From contig NZ_LN879453.1 in the NCBI RefSeq assembly GCF_001403615.1, positions 62,001 to 126,000 of the forward strand: a stretch of 64,000 nucleotides of DNA, given 5' to 3'. Shown here piece by piece: positions 45,470 to 53,068 of the stretch (positions are counted from its first letter, which is position 1; the number at the start of each line of letters is the position of its first letter). The stretch is from Desnuesiella massiliensis (GTDB lineage Bacteria > Bacillota > Clostridia > Clostridiales > Clostridiaceae). A model generated the notes under the pieces. It saw only the letters and a list, made by a program, of their open reading frames with translations. It made no database searches and was not told the DNA's origin. The position numbers were made by a program, and so were the translations under genes.

Positions 45470-45907
45470 GTGGATATAAACAATTTGTTAAGTGAGTTAA
45501 CAGGCAAAATGGATAAGAATACGCTCCAAGGTTTGGGTGGGCTTTTTGGCAAAGGAGAAAATAATTTCTTTCTTATAATCATACTTCTTCTATTGTGCTG
45601 CTGTAATGGAGGAGGATCCTTCTGTGGTAATAACTTTGGTGGTTCTTTGTGCTGCTGTGATCCTTGCTGTGATCCTTGCTGCTGTGGAAGACGTAGAAGA
45701 CGTAGAAGAAGATGCTGTGATATATGTTGCTGCGATCCTTGTTGCTGTAACTTTGGAGGATTCCGAGGCGGATGTGGATTCGGAGGCTTCGGTGGAGGCT
45801 GTGGTTTTGGTGGAGGATGCGATATAATCTTCATAATTATAATTCTTGTACTACTAGGCGGATTTTTTAGGCCAAGACATTGTGGAACAGCACTTGCTGA
45901 AAATTAA
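45470..45907 (+). CDS. Very cysteine-rich membrane protein with Arg8 tract
   Basis: A 145-residue protein with 24 cysteines. A short helical N-terminus (1-30) leads to a hydrophobic segment (32-42). Then comes a core of CCC/DPCC repeats (43-93) interrupted by eight arginines in a row (74-81), a Gly/Phe/Cys-rich stretch (94-117), and a second hydrophobic segment (118-133). No known family is recognised; the composition recalls clostridial spore-coat or exosporium cysteine-rich proteins, which is only an analogy. The GTG at 45470 follows AAGGGGGA (45456-45463), an unusually G-rich SD. A 9-bp inverted repeat (AGCTTAAGT / ACTTAAGCT, 45911-45966) follows without a T-run. Confidence 0.75.
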   Translation: MDINNLLSELTGKMDKNTLQGLGGLFGKGENNFFLIIILLLLCCCNGGGSFCGNNFGGSLCCCDPCCDPCCCGRRRRRRRRCCDICCCDPCCCNFGGFRGGCGFGGFGGGCGFGGGCDIIFIIIILVLLGGFFRPRHCGTALAEN

Positions 45908-46032
45908 TTAGAGCTTAAGTAATTAATATAAATCGCTAAAGAAAAAGCTTGAATTTACACTTAAGCTGCAATATTAACTAAAGATAAAATTTAATAAACA
46001 AAAAACCATAGCCCAAGAAAGGGGGGTTTCAT

Positions 46033-46275
46033 ATGTCAAGAAGACACAGACGCGACAGAGATTTTGATTTTGATTGCGGATGCGGATGCGGATTCGGATT
46101 CGGAAGAGGGTTCGGGTTTGGAGGATGTGGAAATGGCTTAAATATATGCACCTTGCTACCATTCTTAATAATTTTAGGCAACACTGGTTTACTAGAAAAT
46201 AAGAATGCTTTCACATTAATACTTCTATTCTGGGCCTGCTGCGGCGGTTTCTGCGGAAAAACACTCTGCTGCTAG
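46033..46275 (+). CDS. Small Cys/Gly/Phe-rich hydrophobic protein
   Basis: An 80-residue protein. It opens with an Arg-rich stretch (SRRHRRDRD), then alternating FDFDCGCGCGFGFG repeats, one hydrophobic segment (LLPFLIILG), and a second (AFTLILLFWACCGGFC). Ten cysteines. It resembles its upstream neighbour in plan: basic, Cys/Gly/Phe-rich and twice hydrophobic. Function unknown; a structural envelope or spore-surface role is inference. SD AAAGGGGGG (46018-46026) is strikingly G-rich. It is 125 nt from the preceding gene and 62 nt from the next. Confidence 0.72.
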   Translation: MSRRHRRDRDFDFDCGCGCGFGFGRGFGFGGCGNGLNICTLLPFLIILGNTGLLENKNAFTLILLFWACCGGFCGKTLCC

Positions 46276-46286
46276 ACAAGAGAAGT

Positions 46287-46306
46287 TGGAGGGCGAATGC
46301 CCTCCA
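46287..46306 (+). promoter_or_regulatory. Intercistronic GC-rich hairpin without T-run
   Basis: A perfect 8-bp stem TGGAGGGC / GCCCTCCA with a GAAT loop lies between two small genes. It is followed by AAAAATTTA, not a T-run, so it is more likely an mRNA-stability or processing element than a terminator. Confidence 0.6.
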
Positions 46307-46337
46307 AAAATTTATTATTATGGAGGAGGAGAATTAG

Positions 46338-46700
46338 ATGTCTAAACATAGAAGTAGAAGAAGAGAAGAATATCAAGGACCTCAAGGACCTCAAGGACCT
46401 CAAGGGCCTCAAGGACAGAATATGTTCAATCAAAACCCACTTATGCAAATGTTAAACAATATAGATATAAGTCAATTAACCTCTCTCCTAGGAGCTTTAA
46501 ATACAAATGGCTTAAATTTAAATAATTTAAATTTAAACGATTTTAAGTTAAAACCTACAGTGGGAGAGAGTAGAGATTTAGAGGATGGAGATAATACTGT
46601 AAAATTGCTTAATGCTATAAGGCCTTTTTTAACTCCCAAGCGTGCTCAGCTCATAGATAAGATGATCGACATGTACATGTCTGGAGAGTTTGAAGATTAA
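46338..46700 (+). CDS. Small protein with collagen-like Gly-Pro-Gln tract
   Basis: A 120-residue protein. After a basic start (SKHRSRRREE) it has four Gly-Pro-Gln triplets in a row (about 14-25), then an Asn/Leu-rich repetitive stretch (NTNGLNLNNLNLNDFKL), and a helical C-terminus (LLNAIRPFLTPKRAQLIDKM). The triplets are collagen-like but too few for a stable triple helix on their own. The C-terminal helix resembles small proteins found in many clostridial genomes, but I cannot name a family. SD GGAGGAGGAG precedes the ATG. Last gene before a shared terminator. Confidence 0.72.
   Translation: MSKHRSRRREEYQGPQGPQGPQGPQGQNMFNQNPLMQMLNNIDISQLTSLLGALNTNGLNLNNLNLNDFKLKPTVGESRDLEDGDNTVKLLNAIRPFLTPKRAQLIDKMIDMYMSGEFED
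46374..46415 (+). repeat. Collagen-like coding repeat
   Basis: A 9-nt unit (CAAGGACCT) repeated about four and a half times, with one G for A change in the last unit. It encodes the Gln-Gly-Pro tract and is a likely slippage hotspot. Confidence 0.85.
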
Positions 46701-46706
46701 TAAAAT

Positions 46707-46730
46707 AAGAGCCAAGAGGCTCTTTTTTTA
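46707..46730. terminator. Terminator between the collagen-like gene and the bactofilin gene
   Basis: A 7-bp stem AAGAGCC / GGCTCTT with the loop AAGA and a T-run on the plus strand. Confidence 0.85.
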
Positions 46731-47102
46731 GTCTAATATTTCATTTATATTTTTTGATACTACCATAGTACATTTACCATCTAGGCATCCGCCTTCTTTT
46801 ATTATTATATTTTTTACAGTTATATCTCCACTTACTTTTCCTGTAGATTCAATGATCAATGATTCGTCACAGATGACATTTCCTCTAACTCTACCGAATA
46901 GAGTAGCATTTCTACAGGTTATATTTCCTTTATATAATGCACTACTGCCTAATATAATATCATCTTGCCAAGTTAAATCCCCCTCCACAGAACCATCAAT
47001 TTTTATAAGCCCTTCTCCAGATAGATTCCCTACTATATTGCACTGCTCACCAATAAGAGTTTCAATTCTATCCATGCTTTTACTTTCTTTTTCAGAAAAC
47101 AT
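46728..47102 (-). CDS. Bactofilin-family polymer-forming protein
   Basis: A 124-residue protein. Residues about 12-115 form the bactofilin (DUF583) beta-helix, with regular hydrophobic repeats such as IVGNLSGEGLIKIDGSVEGD and NATLFGRVRGNVICDESLII. Bactofilins polymerise without nucleotides and organise cell-envelope proteins or peptidoglycan enzymes. SD AGGAGG precedes the ATG. It is convergent with the three small Cys-rich/collagen-like genes, which may hint at a shared envelope or spore role (inference). Its five-prime gap holds a candidate small RNA on the opposite strand. Confidence 0.9.
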   Translation of the reverse strand: MFSEKESKSMDRIETLIGEQCNIVGNLSGEGLIKIDGSVEGDLTWQDDIILGSSALYKGNITCRNATLFGRVRGNVICDESLIIESTGKVSGDITVKNIIIKEGGCLDGKCTMVVSKNINEILD

Positions 47103-47179
47103 AACATTACCTCCTAAGTATTAAATTTTTTATTTTACTATGTATAAAAATAAAACTATAGGTTAATAATATAAATGTA

Positions 47180-47275
47180 ACAGGAGAGTAAAATCTCCAA
47201 AGCTAAAATACATAAAATTTTAGCTAAAACCCCCCATCCCCCTTAGGGCTGCTATGCAGCCCTTTTGTTTTTTAG
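47180..47275 (+). ncRNA. Candidate C-rich small RNA
   Basis: No protein frame is seen here, but the plus strand has an ordered RNA-like layout. First is a hairpin GGAGA / TCTCC (47183-47198), then a perfect 9-bp hairpin AGCTAAAAT / ATTTTAGCT (47201-47225). An unpaired C-rich stretch follows (AAAACCCCCC, AT, CCCCCTT; 47226-47244). Last is a strong intrinsic terminator, AGGGCTGC / GCAGCCCT (47245-47263), followed by TTTGTTTTTT. The terminator points away from both flanking minus-strand genes, so it should serve a plus-strand transcript. Promoters are only weak (TATAAA at 47143 or 47170). C-rich loops are known in Gram-positive sRNAs that block SDs. Confidence 0.5.
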
Positions 47276-47284
47276 AATTAAGCT

Positions 47285-48211
47285 TTAATTTAATGACATA
47301 TAATAAATTCTAAAATCATTATTAAAGGAGGTACAGGGTTTTAATAAGACCATTATAGAGTAGTATTTAGGATCAGTATTTGTATTTTTAGGTATAGCTT
47401 TAAAGTTTAGAGTCCACTTGAACTCCGTAGCTTGGCCTGCTTTATTACATTTGCTATCCATAAAAATGCCATCTTCAAATATATAAGTGTTTTCTTCTCC
47501 TGCTAGTCTTCCTAAAATAGCTAAGTCTTTACCGGTGAGACCATCATAAAAAATATCAGGCTTGTTTGCTTCACTGTAAGGAAAACCTTCAATATACTTT
47601 ATTAAGCTCAGTACCGCATTTTTACCAGGTATTTCGTAATTATCATAAGAAAAATTTTTTAGCTTATTATTTAAAAGTATATAATAATTAAAGTCCATCT
47701 GACCATTTTTATAGTTTGCAGAGATAAATTTAGTACTTTTATTATTTTTATAATCAATAAAGCCTACTATATTATTATTGCTACAGTGAATATCCTCGAA
47801 TTTACCCTTGTTCCATATAAAGGCATGTTGTATTGGATTACCATTTTGAGAAGCTTGAGTGAATATTTCGGGAATTTTATCTCTAGATATATCTACAAGA
47901 TTTATTTTCATTGGCCAATAAGGGTAGTAATGACCAATTGTATTCATTTTTTTACTAGGTTCCAAATATAAGCTATCCTCTCTTGTATTTATCTGTACAT
48001 AATATTTATCTCCTTCAGTTTTTATGTAGAGTATGTCTTCATTTCCATCTCCAGTAAAGTCCATTTTAATGGATTTTGAATCCTTTACTACGTTAAAAGT
48101 AGTCATAATCTTTTTTTGCTTGTAAAAAATAACTAAAAATATTAGTAAAAGGGCTATAAGTAACAAATAAATTAAATGCTTTTTCTCAATAAACAGCACT
48201 TTAAATTTCAT
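47285..48211 (-). CDS. Membrane-anchored FG-GAP/VCBS-like protein
   Basis: A 308-residue protein with one N-terminal membrane helix (about 13-31) and an extracytoplasmic beta domain. The segment DFTGDGNEDILYI matches the Asp-rich calcium-binding loop of FG-GAP/VCBS repeats, and LVDISRDKIPEIFTQ looks like a second, weaker unit. The C-terminal part (FKWTLNFKAIPKNT) is unassigned. Similar proteins occur in clostridia with unknown function. No terminator is obvious on its own strand beyond the stop codon; the strong hairpin there points the other way. Confidence 0.65.
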   Translation of the reverse strand: MKFKVLFIEKKHLIYLLLIALLLIFLVIFYKQKKIMTTFNVVKDSKSIKMDFTGDGNEDILYIKTEGDKYYVQINTREDSLYLEPSKKMNTIGHYYPYWPMKINLVDISRDKIPEIFTQASQNGNPIQHAFIWNKGKFEDIHCSNNNIVGFIDYKNNKSTKFISANYKNGQMDFNYYILLNNKLKNFSYDNYEIPGKNAVLSLIKYIEGFPYSEANKPDIFYDGLTGKDLAILGRLAGEENTYIFEDGIFMDSKCNKAGQATEFKWTLNFKAIPKNTNTDPKYYSIMVLLKPCTSFNNDFRIYYMSLN

Positions 48212-48347
48212 AAAATCACCTCTATTAAATTATATGATGATATTATATATTTATTTATTTTACATAAAATATATTTAAAGATTTTTATATTTATGATTAA
48301 AGATATGTAACTTTACAATTAAATATTGTAGGTAGGAGGAGATTAAA

Positions 48348-49610
48348 GTGAAAAGAAAGATAAGGATAATTGTTTTGATATTTATATATATTTTTACCTT
48401 AACTGCCTGTTCTAGTGGTCAAGGAGATAAATCTAAGGGTGGGGCGAAAAAGGAAGAAAAGCAGAAAATAACTATATATACTGATGTAAAGGATAAATAT
48501 ACATTAGATATAATGAAATATGTTACAGAGGAGTATAAAAAGGAAAATACTAAGATAGACATTAATATTAATAATGCTATGTATAAAAATGGATTAAAAG
48601 ATGAATTAAAAAAAGATAGTAACATAGATATAGTTTTTACCAATAGATCGAATATAATTGATTTGAGCAAAAACGGTTTTTTATCTGATATATCTAATTT
48701 TTACTCTAAAAGCAATATAAGCGAAAAATTTTATAATATTATGTCCTCCTATGGTATGGTAGGAGATAAATATTACGGCATAGGATTAATCCCATATACT
48801 TTGGAAATATTGTACAATGAAGATGCTTTAAAGAAAATAAATCTGCCAAAACCAACAAATTTAAAAGAGGTACAGCAGTTGCTAATTAAAGTTAATGAAA
48901 AGAATATTAAAATACCTATAGCTTTGACCGATGATATTGAACCATTGATAGCAGTTTCTTCTATATATGCTAGCAATGTAATTAGTAATCTTCAGCTAGA
49001 GAAACTATATAATTCTAGTATTGAAAAATATAAACAATTTTCTAATATGCAAAATTATTTTACAGAATTAGATAAACTTTATAAAAATAAAGTTATTTTA
49101 AAAGATACCTTTGAAAAGGCTGATGAAAATATTGTAAGTAAGGTGGAAGGAAATGAATTACCTATAGCTATAGTTTTTTCGTATTTAAATAAAGATATAA
49201 TGAATTCTAAATTACAACTATTATCTGACTATAGCTTATCAGATGTAAAAATAAATATACCAGTAATAATCAACGGATTATTTAGCATATGTACTAATTC
49301 AAAAAATGCAGAGTCCGCAAATGACTTTTTAGAGTTTGTCTATAGTGATAAGTTTCAGAGCAAATTATCAGAGCAAGGATTCATAACAGGAAATAAAAAA
49401 GCTAATGCGGAGCTAAAAGGAAGCAGTAAAATTATATCGGAGCATTTAGCTAAAGCCAATAATGATAATATATTATTCTTTTACAATTTACCTCAGAAGA
49501 TTAATAGTCTTTTATTAGTAGAAGTAGAAAAGATATTTAAAGGAAATTATGATGGAAAGGAATGGGATAGAGTAGTTGAAAATTATAGTAAGGCATCAGA
49601 AAAAAAATAA
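48348..49610 (+). CDS. Extracellular solute-binding lipoprotein (family 1), orphan
   Basis: A 420-residue lipoprotein. The signal sequence ends in a lipobox (FTLTAC, lipidated at Cys21), followed by a Lys-rich linker. The body has the family-1 binding-protein pattern: ITIYTDVKDKYT, IDIVFTNRSNIIDLSKNGFL, YYGIGLIPYTLEILYNEDAL and ESANDFLEFVYSDKFQ. It starts at GTG 48348 with the SD GGAGGAG. No permease or ATPase genes lie beside it, so it either serves a transporter encoded elsewhere or has another surface role. The substrate is probably a sugar, by family only. Confidence 0.85.
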   Translation: MKRKIRIIVLIFIYIFTLTACSSGQGDKSKGGAKKEEKQKITIYTDVKDKYTLDIMKYVTEEYKKENTKIDININNAMYKNGLKDELKKDSNIDIVFTNRSNIIDLSKNGFLSDISNFYSKSNISEKFYNIMSSYGMVGDKYYGIGLIPYTLEILYNEDALKKINLPKPTNLKEVQQLLIKVNEKNIKIPIALTDDIEPLIAVSSIYASNVISNLQLEKLYNSSIEKYKQFSNMQNYFTELDKLYKNKVILKDTFEKADENIVSKVEGNELPIAIVFSYLNKDIMNSKLQLLSDYSLSDVKINIPVIINGLFSICTNSKNAESANDFLEFVYSDKFQSKLSEQGFITGNKKANAELKGSSKIISEHLAKANNDNILFFYNLPQKINSLLLVEVEKIFKGNYDGKEWDRVVENYSKASEKK

Positions 49611-49643
49611 TTATATGCAATAACAAGCGTCCAAATAAAAAAG

Positions 49644-49684
49644 AAGAGATTAAGTTACTAAAGTAGCTTTATCTCTTTATTTTT
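49644..49684. terminator. Bidirectional terminator
   Basis: An imperfect stem with AAGAGAT (49644-49650) paired to ATCTCTT (49671-49677) plus an inner AAG / CTT and TACT / AGTA, between the convergent lipoprotein and perR-like genes. Confidence 0.75.
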
Positions 49685-49700
49685 AATATAAGCCAAATTA

Positions 49701-50123
49701 TTAATGAATATTTTGAGTTTTGCAGTGGTTACAAACTCCATAAAAATAGGTTTTGCTTGTAACGATTTCATAGTCTGTATGACTTCTCACCATTTCGTTT
49801 AAATTAGAAAAAGATATACCTTCAATGTCATCAACTCTTCCACAGCACATACATTGGACGTGAGAATGAAAGTCCATGTTCCCATCATATCTGAAATTAC
49901 CCTCACCTACATTGATTTCTTTTATAAGGTCTACTTCTACTAAAGTTTTCAGAGCCTTGTACACAGTAGCTAAACTCATAGTAGGATAAGAGGGTTGAAG
50001 AGCCTTATATATAGTTTCAGCTGATGGATGCTCTTTAGTGGATTTTAAGTATTTATATACTGCAATTCTTTGAGGTGTTAACTTTAATTTTTTTTCTCTG
50101 AAAATGTTTGTGATGTTATCCAT
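49701..50123 (-). CDS. perR: Fur-family regulator, PerR type
   Basis: A 140-residue metal-dependent repressor. The winged-helix domain has LKLTPQRIAVYKYLKSTKEH and TMSLATVYKALKTLVEVDLI. The metal sites show HSHVQCMCCGRVDDIEG and CNHCKTQNIH, giving the two CxxC structural-zinc pairs. The N-terminal LTPQR segment and overall spacing fit PerR (peroxide sensing) better than Fur or Zur, but the assignment within the family is tentative. The start at 50123 follows AAGGA. A 6-3-6 inverted repeat (TAATAA-AAA-TTATTA, 50170-50184) lies upstream and could be an autoregulatory site. Confidence 0.82.
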   Translation of the reverse strand: MDNITNIFREKKLKLTPQRIAVYKYLKSTKEHPSAETIYKALQPSYPTMSLATVYKALKTLVEVDLIKEINVGEGNFRYDGNMDFHSHVQCMCCGRVDDIEGISFSNLNEMVRSHTDYEIVTSKTYFYGVCNHCKTQNIH

Positions 50124-50309
50124 AAGCACCATCCTTATTATTTAATCAATAATATTATATAATAAAAATTATTACAAGTCAAAAAATATTTGTAAATTAT
50201 CTTTTAAATTTATAAAAAGATGTAATCACGATTAATAATTATAACCTAATCTGTCACTATTAACAATAAATTATTTTGTACAAAAACTATAAATATTATA
50301 TTTTGATTA

Positions 50310-50495
50310 TTGCTAGAATTTAAATAATTCTATATAATAATGATATTAAGAAAAAAACAAGAAAAAGGTCTTGTAATTTTTTAAAAATCTGATAAAATTT
50401 AATTAAAGGCTGTTAAGAAATTAACAAACAATCGTCCATGTTCATTTTTATTATTTATTTCTTAAGAACAGTATTACTGTTCTTATATTTTTTTT
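50310..50495 (+). ncRNA. Candidate small RNA with promoter and terminator
   Basis: In a 370-nt gap with no protein gene, the plus strand has TTGCTA (50310-50315) and TATAAT (50333-50338) at 17 nt spacing. About 145 nt later comes a perfect terminator, AAGAACAG / CTGTTCTT (50464-50484), followed by A-T-A and eight Ts. Between them are CAAG / CTTG and a GTTAA-GAAA-TTAAC hairpin (50412-50425), and a single-stranded part near 50426-50445. The terminator might also serve as the end signal of the minus-strand gene at 50494, but its T-run is on the plus strand. No known RNA family is recognised. Confidence 0.45.
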
Positions 50496-50757
50496 ATTTA
50501 ATTATGTAATTAAATAGTATATAAACTTGTGAAAATAACATTATAGGTACTCCTATTATAAATTTTGTATGTTTTGTTTTATGTCTAAATAATATCATTC
50601 CTAAAAGAATACCTAAGCTTCCGAACATCAGGCTAATAAACATCAATGCGTTTTCTGAAATTCTCCATTGATGCTTTTTTGCCCTTTTTTTATCTTTTCG
50701 CATTATAAATAGTCCATATAGATTAACTACTACAATATAACATATAAAAAGATACAT
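50494..50757 (-). CDS. DUF1294 small membrane protein
   Basis: An 87-residue membrane protein with about three helices and the DUF1294 signature: MRKDKKRAKKHQWRISENAL followed by GSLGILLGMILFRHKTKHTKF. Function is unknown; the family is widespread in bacteria. The ATG at 50757 follows the SD AGGAGAG; an in-frame ATG at 50775 lies before that SD and is not the start. Divergent from the thioredoxin-like gene. Confidence 0.85.
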   Translation of the reverse strand: MYLFICYIVVVNLYGLFIMRKDKKRAKKHQWRISENALMFISLMFGSLGILLGMILFRHKTKHTKFIIGVPIMLFSQVYILFNYIIK

Positions 50758-50847
50758 AACATTCTCTCCTAACATTAAATATAAATATTGAACACTCCTT
50801 ATTAAATGATATAATAAAAGTATAATTTTTAAAAGGAGGAAATATAT

Positions 50848-51327
50848 ATGTTTGGATTAAAAGGAGCAATTGATATAGAAGAATATATGAAAACTTTAGA
50901 TAAGCATCATGAAGAGGCGTATCTAAATACTATTCTTAGTGGAGAGGCTAAGGACAAACTTAAGGATTTAAAGGAAGAAATTATAGTATTGGCTTTTACA
51001 GAAGGATTTTGTCCAGATTGTACTGTATCAATTCCTTTCGTTAAAAGATTGAAAGAGGAAAATGATAAGATATCAGTAAGCATTTTGCCTCGAACAGGTA
51101 ATGAAGCTTTTTTAGAAGAAAATTTAGGCGAGGCTAGAATACCAACTATTATGGTATTTTCAAAGGATTTAACTCCTAAAGGTGTTTATTTAGAGTTTCC
51201 TGAAAAACTAAAAAATAATATAGCAATAGTAACTATGGATGAAAAGAAAGAATTAATTAAAGAATATAGAGGGGGAAAATACAATAATTTTATCGAAGAA
51301 GAGTTATTAAACTTAATATTGAAATAG
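50848..51327 (+). CDS. Thioredoxin-like protein with CPDC motif
   Basis: A 159-residue cytoplasmic protein of thioredoxin fold. The redox motif is FCPDC (about 54-58), preceded by the strand IIVLAFTEG. The cis-proline loop is RIPTIMVFS, as in thioredoxins. It has an N-terminal helical extension (IDIEEYMKTLDKHHEE) and resembles the thioredoxin-family proteins of Firmicutes that are often unlinked to a reductase. A thiol-disulfide reductase or sensor role is likely. SD AAAGGAGG precedes the ATG. A modest hairpin follows. Confidence 0.85.
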   Translation: MFGLKGAIDIEEYMKTLDKHHEEAYLNTILSGEAKDKLKDLKEEIIVLAFTEGFCPDCTVSIPFVKRLKEENDKISVSILPRTGNEAFLEENLGEARIPTIMVFSKDLTPKGVYLEFPEKLKNNIAIVTMDEKKELIKEYRGGKYNNFIEEELLNLILK

Positions 51328-51329
51328 CT

Positions 51330-51352
51330 AAGGTGGCTCAGTCCACCTTTTA
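51330..51352 (+). terminator. Weak terminator or attenuator
   Basis: A 7-bp stem AAGGTGG / CCACCTT (51330-51349) with only a short T-rich tail, between the thioredoxin-like and DUF4317 genes. Partial read-through is likely. Confidence 0.5.
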
Positions 51353-51383
51353 TAAGGGGAAAGGGAGGAAAAAAAATCAAATT

Positions 51384-52514
51384 ATGGGCAAAAAAGATAT
51401 TAGTTCACTTAAGAAATCTTTAAAAATTAACAGCAAAAATATTAGCTTTAATAAATTATATACTTTTTATTTTAAAGAGCATTCAAAAGATATCATAAAT
51501 AGTGAAGAAAAAGTATTTGACCTATTAGAGGAAGATGTACAAGAATTATATATTGAAAATTGTAAAAAAATACTAACGGGAAATATTGGAGAAAAATTAT
51601 TTGAATTAGATTTCGTAATTAGCGAAAGTGAAATTGAAGATTTTAGAAGCCAATTATTATATGTAACTAATGAACAACCAGAGAATAAAATCAATGTTTT
51701 AGAATCTATAGCTAAAGATATATGTATAAACAATCAGTATGACAGCGATGTAATAATAAATTTTATTGATTTTAAATATTGGAATAAAAATATTGATAAT
51801 AAAACTTTTTTGTTATGTAGTGTTAATAAAATATCTCCAAATAAAAAAGCAGTTAAATATGATTATGATAGTAACACTTTTAGCGCTTCCTCTAGTTTAG
51901 AGCTAGTAGTTGAATTAAAATATCCACTGCAGGGTTTTTTATTTCCTTATATTGATGAAAATGATTTGATTGATTATAAATTATTATATAATAATGGTAA
52001 ATCAAAAACCTTGGATGGTTCATTTATAAATGAAACCCTAAATTGTATATTTAAAGATAGCAATATACAGCAAAAGGAACAGTTTAATAACATTATTAAA
52101 TTTATGAATAAAGAAGGTATTGATCTAGATAAATTACAAAGCTTTTTTGAGGATATTTTAGAGAGAGAGGAGATAGAAGAGGAGCAATTTATAGGACTTA
52201 AAGATATAAAGCAGTATGCCAGTGCTCAATCAGGTATACATCTGGAGGATGTAGAAAAGATTTTTACTATGGTTGTTGGTAGTAAGCAATATGAATTTAA
52301 TTCGGAAAGCATTATTCCAAATTTTAAAGGTAAATCTATAAAGATTGAGAATAATAATATTTCTTTAAATTTAAATCCACAAAACCTTAAAGATGTTAAG
52401 CAATATATGAATCAAAAAGGAGAGTTATTTTTAGTAGTGAAGTTAAGGGAAAAGGTTTATTATGAGGATATTGAAATAGCAATAAAGAACTTTAAAGATA
52501 TTTGTGAAGAATAA
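51384..52514 (+). CDS. DUF4317 family protein
   Basis: A 376-residue protein matching the DUF4317 pattern: MGKKDISSLKKSLK at the start, LLYVTNEQ, then LLCSVNKISPNKKAVKYD, and LKYPLQGFLFPYIDEN. Function is unknown; the family is nearly restricted to clostridia and relatives. The chain is hydrophilic with no signal or membrane segment. The ATG at 51384 lies about 15 nt after AGGGAGG, a long spacing across an A-tract. It has a bidirectional terminator downstream. Confidence 0.75.
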   Translation: MGKKDISSLKKSLKINSKNISFNKLYTFYFKEHSKDIINSEEKVFDLLEEDVQELYIENCKKILTGNIGEKLFELDFVISESEIEDFRSQLLYVTNEQPENKINVLESIAKDICINNQYDSDVIINFIDFKYWNKNIDNKTFLLCSVNKISPNKKAVKYDYDSNTFSASSSLELVVELKYPLQGFLFPYIDENDLIDYKLLYNNGKSKTLDGSFINETLNCIFKDSNIQQKEQFNNIIKFMNKEGIDLDKLQSFFEDILEREEIEEEQFIGLKDIKQYASAQSGIHLEDVEKIFTMVVGSKQYEFNSESIIPNFKGKSIKIENNNISLNLNPQNLKDVKQYMNQKGELFLVVKLREKVYYEDIEIAIKNFKDICEE

Positions 52515-52548
52515 AAAAATCAGAGTTATGACTCTGATTTTTTATTTT
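52514..52548. terminator. Bidirectional terminator
   Basis: A 13-bp stem AAAAAATCAGAGT / ACTCTGATTTTTT with the loop TATG, between convergent genes. Confidence 0.9.
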
Positions 52549-53045
52549 AAAATATTTGATAGTCTTTTATTTATATAAGCTATAATTAGAGTAAGTGCAT
52601 AGTCGTAAAAAATAAATGCTATTTGTAGTCCTATGGCTAAAAGGTAAAAGGATACTTTAACAGTAGGTATTTCTATAAAAAAAAGCTTGTAAGCTATATA
52701 GCTTATAAAAACAGTAACATTAAAAAAAGCTAGTTTTAGAAATATTTCTAGAATGGGCTTTCTTAATGCTTCACAATAATACTTAATAAATCCATAGGAA
52801 CCAAAAAATAAGGTATATACTAGAGCAGAACCCTTTAAACCTAGAAGGAGACTTAAAATGCTAGAGGCAGCATATACTATAACTGCACTTTTTACACCAA
52901 GCATTAAAAGTGATAAAGGGATAATGCAAGAGGCCAAGGTTAAGAACGCTAGCTTATTAGTAGGCATAATACTGCCAAGATATAAAAATATTAAGGATAA
53001 AGCAGTTAAAAGCCCACCTTTTGCTATATTATAGCTTTTATTCAA
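52542..53045 (-). CDS. Small multi-pass membrane protein, ECF S-component-like
   Basis: A 167-residue protein with about five to six membrane helices. The start, NIAKGGLLTALSLIFLYLGS followed by IMPTNKLAFLTLASCIIPLS, resembles small clostridial membrane proteins related to ECF S components or DUF2232. No substrate can be suggested. It lies 24 nt downstream of the DnaJ-domain gene on the same strand and is probably part of the DUF5685-dnaJ-membrane protein transcript. Confidence 0.6.
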   Translation of the reverse strand: MNKSYNIAKGGLLTALSLIFLYLGSIMPTNKLAFLTLASCIIPLSLLMLGVKSAVIVYAASSILSLLLGLKGSALVYTLFFGSYGFIKYYCEALRKPILEIFLKLAFFNVTVFISYIAYKLFFIEIPTVKVSFYLLAIGLQIAFIFYDYALTLIIAYINKRLSNILK

Positions 53046-53068
53046 TTCTTCATCACCTCAACTATATT

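Noticed and set aside
45391..45834. 147-codon minus-strand frame opposite the 24-Cys gene, Pro/Gln-rich
   Set aside because: It is the antisense of Cys/Gly codons, lacks an SD, and the plus frame has an SD and GTG start.
46377..46415. Tandem 9-nt repeats as a CRISPR-like or minisatellite element
   Set aside because: They are in frame and encode Gly-Pro-Gln; no spacers or cas genes exist in the window.
50170..50184. TAATAA-AAA-TTATTA as a PerR box
   Set aside because: Only partial similarity to the 7-1-7 PerR consensus in very AT-rich DNA; mentioned in the perR entry but not called as a site.
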